Shown in pieces: positions 21,759-35,088 of a stretch of 64,000 nt of DNA. The notes under the pieces are model-generated. The model was not told where the DNA came from. It searched no databases and saw only the letters and a program-made list of their open reading frames with translations. Within the stretch, counting starts at the first letter, position 1. Every line of letters starts with the position of its first letter. The DNA comes from Heterostelium album PN500 (taxonomy: Eukaryota > Evosea > Eumycetozoa > Acytosteliales > Acytosteliaceae). The stretch lies in contig NW_008805071.1 in assembly GCF_000004825.1 (NCBI RefSeq), positions 372,001 through 436,000 of the forward strand. The letters are read 5' to 3'. Position numbers and translations under genes: made by a program.

Positions 21759-22985
21759 TTATATGATTCCTCCATTCATGTCTCTTAGAATTCTTGATGT
21801 ATCTGTTATAGGATCAATCTCTCCTGATGAAACCGGAACAGTTTGATCTGAATTTAATATAAATTTAAATGTTTTGAAGTTATCGTAGATTTTGCTGGTT
21901 TTTGGCATTGTTTGGATAGTAGATGGCATTTGAGTTACAACTGATCCTCCTTTGAATTCAAAATTAACAGTATACCATCCTCCCAGAAGCGCTATTTATT
22001 TTAAAAATTATTAGTAACAAATAAATTGTGTGAAATTAATATTAATCGTACCTTGGAAAATATAATATCCATAGGAATTTGTAATAGCTGGTGCGACCCG
22101 ATCGTTGAATGCATCGAATGGTACTTGTCCTGTATTTTCATTTATTATGTTGACTCTAATATTAGGTAAAGGCATATCTACACCAATATCATAGATTCCA
22201 TTTTTGTTCAGATCTCTAAAGGCAATACCACTCACTGCATATTTAACACCAACTACTGGTGTTGGTCTTTGTGACACAGGACATGCAGTCACTGCATACG
22301 ATACCATTCCATTCTCTGAATGTGATTCATAGCAAAAAGTGATATTATCTACAGTATCATTCATTCTGTAGATGCTGTAGTTTGGATTTGCACAATCTTT
22401 GGAATAACAACCCAGTATCAAATTGCTAGTGGTTGCCTTTGAATCTATGGGAGCACAGTTTGGTCCACTCGGGTCAAAGATACCTTGAGATACGAAATTC
22501 CATTTAGTTTGTGGAATAGCAACTCCCATGCTACTTGACTGAACAATTAACTTGTCATCGGCATCGACATTGGCAACTAATATACAAACACCTGCTGTTG
22601 GTCTGTCTAGTTTGAAAGTTTCGCAAGTTGGACCTTCACCTCTGCAATTGAAATGTTGAACCATTGATGCAAAACCTTGATTTCCAGAAGAAAGACCAAA
22701 GAATTGAGCAAGCTGAGTATTGTTTATACATGGAGATGGCATCTTGTAGTTTCCACTGATAATTGAAGTTGCTTTGGTTTGGCTGCTTGGTTTACTTATA
22801 CTAAAGGATCCAAGCGATCCATCTGTAATTCTGAATTCTTGATTAGCTGATCCAGAGTATGGATTAATAATACAAGATAGATCAGGTGATTTGAGAAACT
22901 GTAAACTTCTCATATTTAATCCATTGACTGAACTTATGGTCAGTAACGAAACCAACAAGAATAAACCTATTAATATTGATTTCAT
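21759..22985 (-). CDS. Secreted SdrD-B/Cna-B-like domain protein (paralogue B)
   Basis: There are two exons on the minus strand, 22985-22052 and 21991-21759, joined in phase 1 to give 388 residues. It has the same architecture as the neighbour: signal peptide (about 1-22), CINNTQLAQFFG, FNCRGEGPTC, LDRPTAGVCILVANVDADDK, then FRDLNKNGIYDIGVDMPLPN. The C-terminal exon ends TSRILRDMNGGII, matching MKILRDVNGGIQ in paralogue A. The intron falls inside the conserved YYIFQ region and is absent from paralogue A. Both are exported proteins; ligand or partner is unknown. Confidence 0.85.
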
Positions 22986-23413
22986 TTTTTTTATTTTCTT
23001 TTTGCAAGTTAAGAAAATAAATTAGAAAATTATTTATTATTATAATTTCTTAATATCCATTAAAATTAAGTTATCATATGAATTCATTTGTTAATAATAA
23101 TAATTATTATTCCAAAAATAATTAATAATAATGATCATTTCTATTTACATTATTACATTAGTGATCCCTACCACTCCCATCATACATTCTCAAATAACAA
23201 CAATGAAATAATATTATTTCAATCTGCACACAACAGTAACAATGAATAAAAGTTTTTTGTTATAACACTGCGTGTGAAATTTTTTAAAATGATTGCTATG
23301 TTTACACATGATGGTGGTGCTTTATTGATGATCATATTTTTTCACCAGCATCCAATTTATTATTATTTCATTTTTATTGGTTTTTTTATTGTTATTGTTA
23401 TTATTATTATTTC
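22986..23413. other. Intergenic
   Basis: This holds the promoter of the 21759-22985 gene and the 3' flank of the BEACH gene. It includes TTATTATTATT simple sequence. No gene is supported. Confidence 0.6.
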
Positions 23414-26400
23414 TTATTTCTTGGTAGTTCCTGTTGGTAATATAGTTCTGAGATCGGTATTGAGTCCACCCCAACCTCTCTGTCTTACCTGAGTTATTTC
23501 ATTGTCAGACCACATACATACTCTTCCATCAATATCACCAGAGTAGAGTTTTTGTTGATCACTGTGAAATTTAAATAGTTTGTTAGTTATATGAGTGTTT
23601 AAATTATGATCATAGCTATTCGACTTACTTTGTTAGATATATTGATGTTACAGAATTTGTATGAGCAGTGGGGCTGTGGAATGTAGCTCTAAGAATAATT
23701 ACATTCTTGTAGGCGAGTGGCGAGAGTGGTTCGTTGTCAATCGATGGGAGGAGACGACTCTCCAATCCCCAGATCTTGATCTTACCGTCTCGGTGTCCGG
23801 TGATCAAAACATTCTCGTTCAACCACTCTGGTCCCTTTGACCAGAGCACAGAGGTGATTTGATCGTAGATAATCTGTGAGGTCTTATAGGAGAGCATCAA
23901 GTCACCGTTGATCGTGTAGATATTTATGGTGGTACCAGAGCAGGTTACGATATCACCGGTGGTGTCGTGAACACCAATGCAAGAGATGGGACCATCGTGT
24001 CCAGTAAGTGTTCTAGTGTAACACAATCTATTGAGATCCCAAATAATGCATGTCTGATCTTCTGAACCACTGACAATCACTGAATAAGGTCTGGAAGCAG
24101 CCAGAGCTGTCACTGTTCCAGTGTGTCCAATCAATCTCTTTGATAGCGAGAATTTCTTTAGATTATAAACACAAACCATCTGAAAAAAAAAAAATATACA
24201 ATTATTAACAGTTGATTTAATTTGATAAATTGATAAAAACAATACTTACACTATCAGTTCCACCACTGACACAAATGTTTCCATCGTCAGTTGCTGTTAG
24301 ACAAGTGAGTGGACCATCGTGGTGATCTTCCAATGCTTTTACTTTATCACCGGCACTGTGATAACGGATGCTACCATCTGGTAATCCCCATGCCAGGTAA
24401 CGAGTGAAATTGGGTGGTAACAAATGCTTGTAGAAACCGGCGGGAGCACAACGCTCGTTAATGAGACGAATCTGTCCAACTGGTTCTCCAATATCCTTAA
24501 TAAAGTTTCCAACGAGTGTTTTCGCGTAGAATGGGAATGAAGGAAGGATTGACTGACGTTTTGGATGTGGTTTATCAAAGAGTTGCTTTGGAGTCTGTCC
24601 AAAGTTATTGATCTGTGCAATGGTTGCAGCCTTCTCGATTGGATCCTCAATGAGATCGATATTAACGGCACCTTCATAGGTGAGGTAGTAGAATACGTTG
24701 AGAGCATCCTCTGCTGCCTTACCTTGCTGGCGATAACCAAAGATCAAGTCGATCCACTCGTGAATATGCTCGGATACATAGTCGGATTCCAGTGCTTTAC
24801 GATGCAGACGAATGAATTCGTGGACGGAACCCTTTGCCCATGGAGGCAAGACGACATCATTGATGGCTTCTCCACCTTGTTTGTTTCCAAAGTTGAACTT
24901 GTTGGTGTTGAGAAGGAACTCGGGGAGATAGTAAAACTCGGGGATCAACTCCATGATGGAACCAGTCGAACCGCACGATGAAGAAGTCCACGCCTCTGAA
25001 ATGGAACTGAAAAGACGATCGGCTTGATCCCAACGACCAGACTGCAACTTGAGGAAGTGCTGGGTGAATGGCTCCAAACGAATCAGGTAGTAGAGCACGA
25101 TCGCAGCTGAGGAATAATGAGTACCGTAATGGAACTTTGGTACGCGTTGATTGTGTTCGTTCAGTTCTTGGTCGTCCCAATTCTCGAAACGCTCTCTAAA
25201 CTTCTCTGCACGCTGTTCGTCGAGCGCACCCATTGGCTTGGAGAGATCACGATAGACCGACTGGTCGTCGAGATCCAAATCATCGGATTCGTAGTCACGT
25301 AGCACCCATGGGAAAACGGGATACTGTGTAAGATCGTTGTAGGAACGACCAGCCAGAGTATTCAAATGCATGAGATACTGGAAGTTTGATATTTGTCTTT
25401 GTTGCCACTTGAGAGTCAGTGGCGACTTTCTCCAGATCGAAGTAAACTTCTCCTTGACACCGAGATCACGGTCATCCTCGACTGTTTGCGATCCACTGAT
25501 GCCCGATACATCACCAATACTGTTATTAGATACGTTGGTAACGATTCTATAGTGAACTTCCTCGCGAGTCATCTCATCTTTGAAAACAATCAGGGTATTA
25601 CGTCCGTCGGTGGAGAACAACTCAATGGCGACAGGACGCAACAGATGGCGACGTTTGAGAACTTCTCTTACGTCGTCCCATCCCCACTTCATGTAGTTGT
25701 GTGAAATGACTTTCTTTGCTGGCAAAACTGTACCCTCTGCCATCCATTCCATATTGATCTTCTCTTCGACTTCAGAGATCTCTCCGGTATGCTCATCCTT
25801 GGCATAGCCATCAAAGATGTACAAGTTGACCGGACAGAACAAGAGAATACCTTCAATCTTGTCCATACCATCGACACTTCCACAATTGAACATAACTGAA
25901 CCCAATTTCGGATTACGTCTCATCTCCTCACGCAAATAGGTTTGATCATAGGGATCCAACAATCTTGTGAATGCAAGATTCTCCTCTTCATTGGTAGACA
26001 TACCAGTGTTTTCCTCTTGCTCCTCGATTTCCTCTTCGTCAGGTTGATTGAATGCTTGAGGAGGTGCTTGACTAGTCAACGATGGTGTTCCAGATTGTTG
26101 ATTCGTGTCGGTATCGACATCGCCAGAGAGTATCGATTGCTTCTCATCTTCGGTGAGAGTGAACAACTTGGATTCACTACCCTCTGTGATGTCCTCACTT
26201 GACGATTGCAACGGTGATTCCGGTGGTGTGATATCAGTGGATGCATTCAAAGGCGATCCAGATTCCGATGGTAACTTGGAGCTGGTCGATATGCCAGACG
26301 ATATGCTGTTGACAGAGGAGAGCAGTGAGCTACTTCTCTTCTTGGTGGATGAACTTGGTCTGGTACCAGATTGGCTGCTCTGTTGCTCATTGTTATTATC

Positions 26401-29400
26401 GGCACTGGACAAAGCAGGAGAAGAGCTTGAGAGGACTGTTCCGTCGGCAGTTGTAAACTTCCAGTAGGCTGGCTCGAGTAGCTCGGCATCTGGAGTACCA
26501 GCGATATCCATAAACGCCTTGGAGTCATCTGAGCAAGGCAATGGGATAAGTGAGCTGTTGCTCTCTACAAAGGTAACAGGGATATATGGATAGTTTTTGT
26601 AGAAATCATAGTTCTTCTCGGTCTTCTTTCTCATACGATACGGTCCTTCAGTAGAGTCAAGCTTGAACTTGTCGAGTGGCGAAGGCAGAGTTGGTCCCCA
26701 AACAGCACGCTCTCTAGTGATCTGATCTCTCATGGCTTCGAATTGCTTGGCATTGAACTTTTGTTTGTCGTTCTCCAACTGTTTGATCTTCTTCTTTCTC
26801 TCTGCTTCTGTGCGCACAAAGAATTCCACCTTCTTTGTGGTGTGCTCGTTCTTCTCTTTCTCGTTGGCACTGGCTTTGGTTTCGGTCTTCTCACGCTTCT
26901 GAGTACGCTCTTTTCTACGGTATTTAATATCGGCCATGTAGTCGGCTGCCGACTTGCGCTCGGCGTTGGTAAAGTTGAGGTGAGCACGCTTGGCATTCTC
27001 CTCAAAGACCATGTTGAGTTGCGTGATGTTTTCTAGCATCCAACGATTGAATTCGCCAGATCCCTTGGACACCAGCAAGTCAAATCCAGGACGAAGATCG
27101 ATGACCTCTCCCTTTTGCTGTGTCTTTAGGGAGAGTGTCCAATTGAGTGTCTCGGCAAATGGTGATTTCAATTGGACGAGCAGCTTCCACAGTTTGATGG
27201 CAGACTCGAGTGTGTCTGCTGCACTCTCACCAAAGGTCAATCGGAACAAAGGATAACATAGTGAACCAATGAAGTCGGCATCGTTGTTGTTGTCACTAAA
27301 GATAATACGTTGGTGATTCAAAATATGATTGATTGTGAAACTCAGTTCGCTGTCCGAAGCATTGTTAATCATATACAAGATAATACGATTCAAACTACGA
27401 TAGATTGGTTGTACCTGTTTGATGGAGGGACGATCCGCTTCCAATTTCTCGAGAATCTTGATCAAGAACAACAAGATTCGTTTGGAAATGTGTTTGAAGA
27501 TGTCGAGGTAGACACGATCGACCAACATCGAGCAGAACTTGACAAGATTTACATGCACTCCTCTGTCGGTCTCAAAGAACTCGCTCTTTGTGATGTTGGT
27601 CTCTATGGTGTAGAGAATCTCAAACAATATACGAGTGTGATAGGTGATATAGTCGTCGTCGGTAGTCTTCAGTGGAGTTCCATCGAGGACTGCCTCTGCA
27701 ATCGGTATGGCGCGACTAGATTTTCTCAGTGCAGACAAAACGATCTGACAGAGGAATTTCAACACCAAATCCAATACTCTATCTTTCTTGGGAGGTGTCG
27801 AGTTGTTCGATTGGAGAGTCTGACTTGCTGGAGGCAAGTTGACAGAGCCGTTCGGGAAGAGAATGGCAATCAGCGACTCAATGAGGGTGGCACGGTAGAA
27901 CTCTTGTTGGAAAGAATGATTCTCGTGGAACAAGTACATAAAGTAGGTGAGCATTGTATGTTGGAGGTTCGATGCAACTTCGGGTGTAGCCGATGGCATC
28001 AACGGTGGAACGACACCAATGTCGGAAACACTACTCGAGAAATTATTGTTGATGCTCGATGAACTGCTGACCGAAGTTAGATTGGCGGAAGATTGCGAGT
28101 GAGAAATAGAGATACTGGCTCGCTTCTTTTTGTTTGACCAAGATGGCTGTTGTCCGTCGGTCTCTTCGAGGGCACCTGCTAGCTCCAATGTTCGCTCCTC
28201 AACCTTGCTCAAGAGTGAACCAACAAATTGAAATACACTTGAACTTGTATTGGTTTGTTGTCCTCCCGAGGTGGTGGTGGAGGAACTACCACTACTCTCT
28301 TTGGTTGGTGTTCCAATGGTTTGTGAAACAGCTAGTGGTGAAGATTGAGGTGAAGATGATGTCGATGAGATATGTGGTGACATATTACCAGTGGAATAAG
28401 GTGGAGTTGGTGAGAGTCCGCCAAAGTCGAGGATTGAGGTGGATCCGTCGCCGCTACCAGTAGAGTTACCGGAACGATCTTGAACGCTACGATAGTTGTC
28501 CTCGTAGCTACGCTTGACAAGCGAGAGAATCAACTCTGCCGCTTCAATACAATAGAGTTTTTGCTCGTTCAGTTTGAAGATGTGGAGTAATTCGTGGAAC
28601 TCAAGATAGTTGGTCGATCCAGGAGTTTGTTGGTCGAGCAACGACTGTGGAGTGCTGCCAAGGAGCAAGTGTGTCAGTGTCACATAGATCTCTTGATAGC
28701 CGCATAGATTACCGAGAATCTTTGAGAGCAACTTGAATCCAGATTTTTTAACAAAGGAATGGCAGTAGTCTGACTTTATGAGGAAGAAAGCGACAGAGAC
28801 ACGCAGTGCCAAGGCAACGGAAAGAGGTGGATGCTGCTCGTTGATAAAGAAGAAACTCCAGAACGATGAGACACGACGATAGATTACACTGGTGTCTTTC
28901 GAGGTGGTAACCACTTGGAGGAACATCTGGAAGACACGATTGACAGTTCGATTCATTCTCGTTTCACCGCCGACCAAACGCTGCGAGTGGCGACGACGCG
29001 ACGGCTGTCCATTCAGCCCGGATATCAAGAACGCCGAGATCAAACGAACGTCGTCTTCAATCAGCTTCTCATTGAACATATTGAACAACACTGTGATGAT
29101 ATTGGGAACGATATCTTCGCAAACCGTATCGTCCTGGAGAATGTCAAAGAGATCCTGAATGAGATGAATCTTTCGCAAGCTGTCAGAGTTGAATTGATGT
29201 TGATGATTGTCCACAATCAAATCGCTGAATCCTTGCAACACGAATTTCTGAATGTCGAGCGAGGTGTTCTTCCAGAGCTGATAGTTCATCAAGATGTATT
29301 TACACGCATTCCAATTGGCGACGGTACCTTCGTTGCGATTGGCGACACCAGTCACCGAAATATTACCGTTGATTCCGACAATGTCAAAGAGTAACTCGAT

Positions 29401-32400
29401 GATCTGATTGTTGAAATACTGTGATTTACGACGGAGAACCCAAGCTCCCAATTCGTAACCGTTGATCTGTGACATCTCATGGGTGTTTGTAGAGTGACCT
29501 TGAATGACACCGACCAGCAGTCGCATCGCGTCGTGAAGTGTTTCCGAGCTGTTTGCTTTCTCCAAGAGAAGCAAGGCAACTGGCATTCCACCGATCTTTC
29601 TTATGCCATCGGCAACCTTGTTACGACGGAATGCTTCGACATTACCCATCAACTGTCCTCTCAGCTTACCACTGAGATCGGCTTGATTGATAATCTCCAC
29701 TTTGACATCGGGATCCTTTGTCGGGGTGTCGCGACTCGATCCAACAATATACTCAATGTGAGGTGGCAGTGTTGATTTCTCGTTGTTCTGTTGGTTGATT
29801 CCGTGACCTTTGCGTGTGATTCTCTTGTTGTTGGCGCACAGACCAATGATGATGTGCGATTCGTCGATTTGCATCGAGAGTTTGACGAGATTGAGTGGAC
29901 CGAGCTGGTCGCCATAGTCCAGCTCTTTGATGGCCGTCAAGTTCTGGTGATTGATAATCTCGTAGGTTTGGTACGGTGAGAAACGACCCTTGAAATTGGC
30001 ACTGTAGTTTGGTCCGAGGAAATAGATGGTGTTGATATGCTTCGAGGACATTGGCTCCTCAGTCAGGTAGAATGGTCCGATTCGCCAGATCTGCTCGCCG
30101 GTGTAGCGATTGGGTAGTGCCGATCCGATATCACAGAAAAGGTTGCCTGATGCTTGTGCCGGGTATTGAGCTTTCGATGCTGTCTGCTTGAGGAATCCAT
30201 TGACAAACAATTTAAAGTCGGTTCCACTGAGTAGACGACGCGAATGTACTATTCCAATGTGATACCACTTGCCTTCTTCGAATGTGAAACTCGGGAATTC
30301 AATGACATACTTTGAGTTGTTGAGGATGTGCACTGTCAACACACCGGATTTGATAAAGATGGTGAGATTCGAACGTTTGTCTTCAGAGTAGATCTGAAGC
30401 AGGTCGATCTGTGGACCGTTCTTCTCGATGTACAGCCAAAAGATGATGGTGTATCCGTTGGTTGGTGGCCACTGGTGTTGTTGAATCGGCAAGTGGATGT
30501 AGCCGTGACTGACACGGTTGTTCGGGTTGAACTCAAAGTAGGGTGGAGTCGACGGAGACTTTGCCATCGACGCCAGGATCTTGAGTAGAACCTCAGGCGA
30601 GTGTTCCGGCTGCAACAAACGAACGAATCGTCGCAGCTCCGAACCCGACAGACAATTGGCACCGACCGTTTGTATCAGCTTGAGGAGATGCGGTTGCAGT
30701 GGATCGTTGACATTCATCAGCGACTTGGGGAATTTCGTTAGAATCCAATCGGGGATCGACAGCTTTGAGAGTGCCTCCTGGTTGAAACGGCCATAGTCTG
30801 CCATCTCATTCAATCGCTTGATGATATCCAACACGTAGTCGGGATTGTCAATGTGAGGAATGATATCGAGAATCACAAGGAATGCATCGACATTGTTGAT
30901 CAGCATACGATTGCCAATGGCTTCGCTTCCATTGAGATTCTCTGTGACCATATCGAAAATAAAGTCGACGACACGCGAAGCATAGAGAGTCGAGAGGACA
31001 CCGGTCATCATCAGACCCGAAGCAAAAGTAGAATAGCCAATCTGCTGTTCGAAAGAAGTTCGATTCAGTGTGTTTCCACACAACGCCGAAGTTGTAATTC
31101 TGCAGATCGATTCGAGCAACGCCAACTTCTCATTGTCCTCAAACTGTGATTTCAATACGCTCTCCTCGATATCCTCTTCACTTTCCTCGACAACAGTCTG
31201 TTTATCATCTCCTCCTTCTCCTCCTACTTTTTCTTGTTGTTGCTGTTGTTGTTGATCTTGATCTTGTCTAGCTACCTCTGGTACAGTCTTTATAAAGCTT
31301 GACTCCATACCGATAAGCACTGAAATGATGGCAACGAAACCACCATGCTCTCTGAATGAATCTCTAGCATACTTTGAGATACCAAACAGCTTTCTGATTG
31401 CATTGAAAATATCAGTCTTCATTTGAATCGATCGGTGTGGACCCATCGTAAGAATCTTGATCAATCCATCGAATTCTCGCTGTGAGATATCTGGATCATA
31501 CTTTATCAGTTGTTGTAAAATCCTCAATGCTTTACCTCTAACAAATCCATATGGTACTAAACATAATAGTGTATCAAAGAATCCACTAAAATTATAATCA
31601 TCAAAGAGTTAATACATATTGAATAGTACTATTATATCTTTTTCAATTTGATACATTACTATCTTCTTGTGATTGCAATATTATCTGGATGTTCAGTTGT
31701 TAATAAATAAATTGAATCTAATAAAATTGTAAATGATTCTTGTTGTTTGTTGTTGTGATTACTATTGTTATTGCTGTTGTTATTATTATTTTTATCTACA
31801 TTGCTATTGTTATTATTATAATCACTATGTTGTTGTTGTTGTTGATGTTGTTCACTGTTACTACTGTTGCTGTTATTATTTTTAATTTTTAAAGTTTGAT
31901 ATGTTATATGATCGATTGGTGTTTCTTTCTTTAATTCTATTGTCATTAAATCGATGACCTTGATGAGGATGTCCAAAAGTCCAGCCTCTCTAAAGATATG
32001 TTTATATCTAAACTCAAAGTTGACCAATGTCGAAATCAATTGGTAGATCATCTCCAATGTGAATACCGATGGATTCTCATTCAAGAGAAGAGAGAATGTA
32101 CTCAACTCTTGGAATGGAACATAATTTAAAACTGTTACTACAAAGCATACTATTTTCATAACATGATACTAATAAATCGTTTAATTAGTATACGAATTAA
32201 TATAAATATCAATAGCAATAGAATAGCCAACTTACTTTTAAAGGATTACTCAAGAATTCATAGTCCTGAATAAACTTTGTCAAAGTATTTAAATGTTGTA
32301 AAAGAAGAAAGTTGATTGGGTTCGACGAGTAGACTGTAAGAATTCTATCCAAAATCTTCAATCTATTCTCTTCGTATTTCGATTTCAAAAAGTATTTCTC

Positions 32401-34039
32401 TAATACTAGAAATGCTGATTCATTCTTTGTTATATATAATTGATCTATTATTATTAATGATGATGATGATGATGATGATTAATTTATAGAGAAAGAGAGA
32501 GAAGCAAGATAAGATAATGCATTAGATCAACTAGTTATTGATGATTATGATGATAATAGTATAATTACTTGATATTTCTTTAAGATTATGTGAAATTGAG
32601 GTTTGATAGGGAACAGGTGAACTCTCTGGTATTGTGATGTGGCCGTAACCAACGTAGATCAACGAACACAGTGAATCGAGGAAGAAGTCGATCAAGTAGG
32701 CTTTCTCCTTTGAAGACTCCAGTCTAAAGAGCGATGTCAACAAAAAGTTGTATCCATCGATCTTGTGGAAGTCGTCCAACAAAATGGCCGACTTTTTCGA
32801 TGATTCCTGTAGAATCTTTATAATCATTTGACATATTGCAACATATGTCTCTGTTGTGAATGCAAAATAATTATTTAAATCTTGAATTAAATGTAATAAT
32901 ATTTTCTATTGTTTTATAACAACAATATAAAAAGTTAAATAATGTTATGTTATGTTAATGCTATATATTAAGTATGCGTATCTTACCTTTGAATTGATAT
33001 ATGTAATAGTTGGTGGATATAGATCGGTTAGATCGGTACCGAATGACACTATTTTGGAACGGAGTAGTCGGTGTGTGGCCGGACACTCGTTGGACATGAG
33101 ACTGAACATGATGGAGAGGGTATCGGATTTCTGCAGTTCTTCGATGGCGTTCTTTTGCTTGGAGAGATTGCGTAGAGTGTGTATGATCTTGTCTTCGATG
33201 ACACCCTTGGTAGACTCGAGTGTCACTATCGGTACTTGGAAGAGGTGTTGGAGTGTGCGCACGAGCGACGACGGAACCGACGCCTCCGACATGGCCTCGC
33301 ATGCAACCGACGCCTCCGAGAGCAGCTCAATCGTGTAGAGAATCTCAAAGCCACAGCTACTGTTGCTGCCGGCCTGTGAGAAGTATTTGTATACCTCTTT
33401 CGAGTGCATCTCTTTGGTGAGTGGTTGTTGTTGCTGGCCGGTACCGCCACTACCAGGTTGTTGTTGTTGTTGTAGCTTTGCCAACTCCTGGAGATCTTTT
33501 ACTAGACGACGTGAAACGGCAAAAGCAAATGCTTTGGCGTTGTTTCCAAAGATGTCGGTCATGTTGCGGACGTCCAACTTCTGGTCTTCGGCAAGCGCAA
33601 TAAAGTGTGGGAGCAGACGATTGAGACGACTGATCTTGTCGCGGTCAGACTTACTCGAGAGAAAGTCTTGCCATAGCGAACGAAGTTTGGCAGTCGATGC
33701 CTGCTGTTGTTTTACAGAGGGAACCTCTGAACTAGTGAATATACTCCATAGATCAATAGATGGTGGTTGTTGTTGTTGCTGTTGTTGATTTGTAGTGGTT
33801 GTTGTTGTTGTTGATCTATTTGCATAACTATCATAATCTCTTCTTATTGGTGGTGTAGGTGGTGTTATTGGTTGTGGTGTTGGTGATAACGGAGAATGAT
33901 GTCCACTTGTAGTTGTTGTCGTTGTTGTTCTAGGCGATAAATGATCATTTGTTTGTTGTTGCTGTTGCTGTTGTTGTTGTTGTTCCTGAAACAAAGGTAG
34001 ATCTTTCACAAGATCCTTCATCCTACGAAACATTGCCAT
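23414..34039 (-). CDS. lvsA: Large BEACH/WD40 protein, LvsA/WDFY3 type
   Basis: There are seven exons on the minus strand: 34039-32987, 32905-32569, 32444-32236, 32168-31660, 31585-24250, 24179-23629 and 23562-23414. All have GT/AG introns in compatible phases and give about 3380 residues. The N-terminus has Gln/Thr/Pro tracts. An armadillo-like region follows, then a concanavalin A-like segment (GYTIIFWLYIEKNGP...GKWYHIGIVHS). A PH-like then BEACH domain (about 2590-3050) contains FPWVLRDY, SSAAIVLYYLIRLEPFTQ and INNFGQTPKQLF. WD40 repeats finish it. In Dictyostelium LvsA is needed for cytokinesis and contractile vacuole function; WDFY3 scaffolds autophagy. The INNFGQTPKQLF segment and overall order fit LvsA/WDFY3 better than LvsB/LYST. 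The last exon has an apparent one-base frameshift near 23520. Confidence 0.88.
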
Positions 34040-34471
34040 CTATTATTCTTCTTTCTTCTTTTCTTATTCCTATAATATATAAAAATATATCACTAACTAA
34101 TAATACAACAATCCAACAACTAACTAAAAACTAAACTAAAAACTAAACTAAAAACTAAACTAAGGATCTAATCTAAAAATCAAATCAAATCTATAGATTT
34201 CTATATGTATGTATTATTGTTTGTGTTTGTTTTTATTAGAAAAATAAAATAAAATAAAATAAAAAATAAAAATTGTATTATAATGAGGAAACAGGTAATA
34301 CTAGTTAGCTCAAAAAAAAATTCACCATCTCAGATGTTTTTTGTTTTTTTTTTTTACACCCTCATCCACCAAAAAAGTGAAATTAATTTTTTTTAACTTT
34401 TTTTTCAAAGTTTTTAGTTCAATTTATTTGATGTCGAAAACGAGTCTCGCTGCTGTCGTTTCGTTTCACCA

Positions 34472-34494
34472 GTGAAAATATTAAATATTTTCAC
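34472..34494. repeat. 11-bp-arm near-perfect palindrome
   Basis: GTGAAAATATT, one A, then AATATTTTCAC. An overlapping TTTCAC-CA-GTGAAA sits at its left edge. It lies about 430 bp upstream of the BEACH gene start, so it could be a regulatory site. Confidence 0.5.
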
Positions 34495-35035
34495 CACCAC
34501 CACAACAACACAAATGAATTACAGTAGAGAGCTTTTATCACCTCACCTCTTCACCAACAAAATTGTAGAATTTGGATTTTGGATTTTATTTGTTATAAGG
34601 TTATTTATAAGTATGAGTTTGCTTAAAGTAATATTCTACTAACTAACTAAACTATTTATTTATGTATACATTATATCAATCAAATCACTAATATAACAAA
34701 ATTACTTCGAGATTATTAAATATTATTTTTGGATGGATTGAGAAAAAAAAAACAAAAGTAGAGACTACTAATTTATTTTATGATTTTATTGATTTCATTG
34801 CAATGTCCATAGATATTTATTTCATATAATAATAAACTAAAACTCTATTCTATTTTTATTTGTTTTATTAAATGTTCTATAATAAACAATATTGTTTAAA
34901 GTAATCTTTATTATTATGATAAATATATAGCACAACAATTATATGAATTGAAATTGTTGTTGGTCATACCATCGTTCAAGAAACTTTGCAAATTTAAAAT
35001 TGTGAATAATAAAGATTAATTAGAACATTTATGTT

Positions 35036-35088
35036 TTGTTTTGTTTTGTTTTGTTTTGTTTTGTTTTGTTTAGTTTTGTTTACAATTT
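35036..35088. repeat. TTTTG pentanucleotide tandem repeat
   Basis: About ten consecutive TTTTG units with one variant. A similar shorter tract lies at about 52418-52458. Confidence 0.9.

Noticed and set aside
24857-31255. Many ORFs on both strands inside the BEACH gene
   Set aside because: They are reverse or shifted-frame shadows of the long, GC-richer coding exon.
35036-35088. Regular TTTTG repeat considered as a CRISPR-like array
   Set aside because: No unique spacers; it is a simple microsatellite in a eukaryote.
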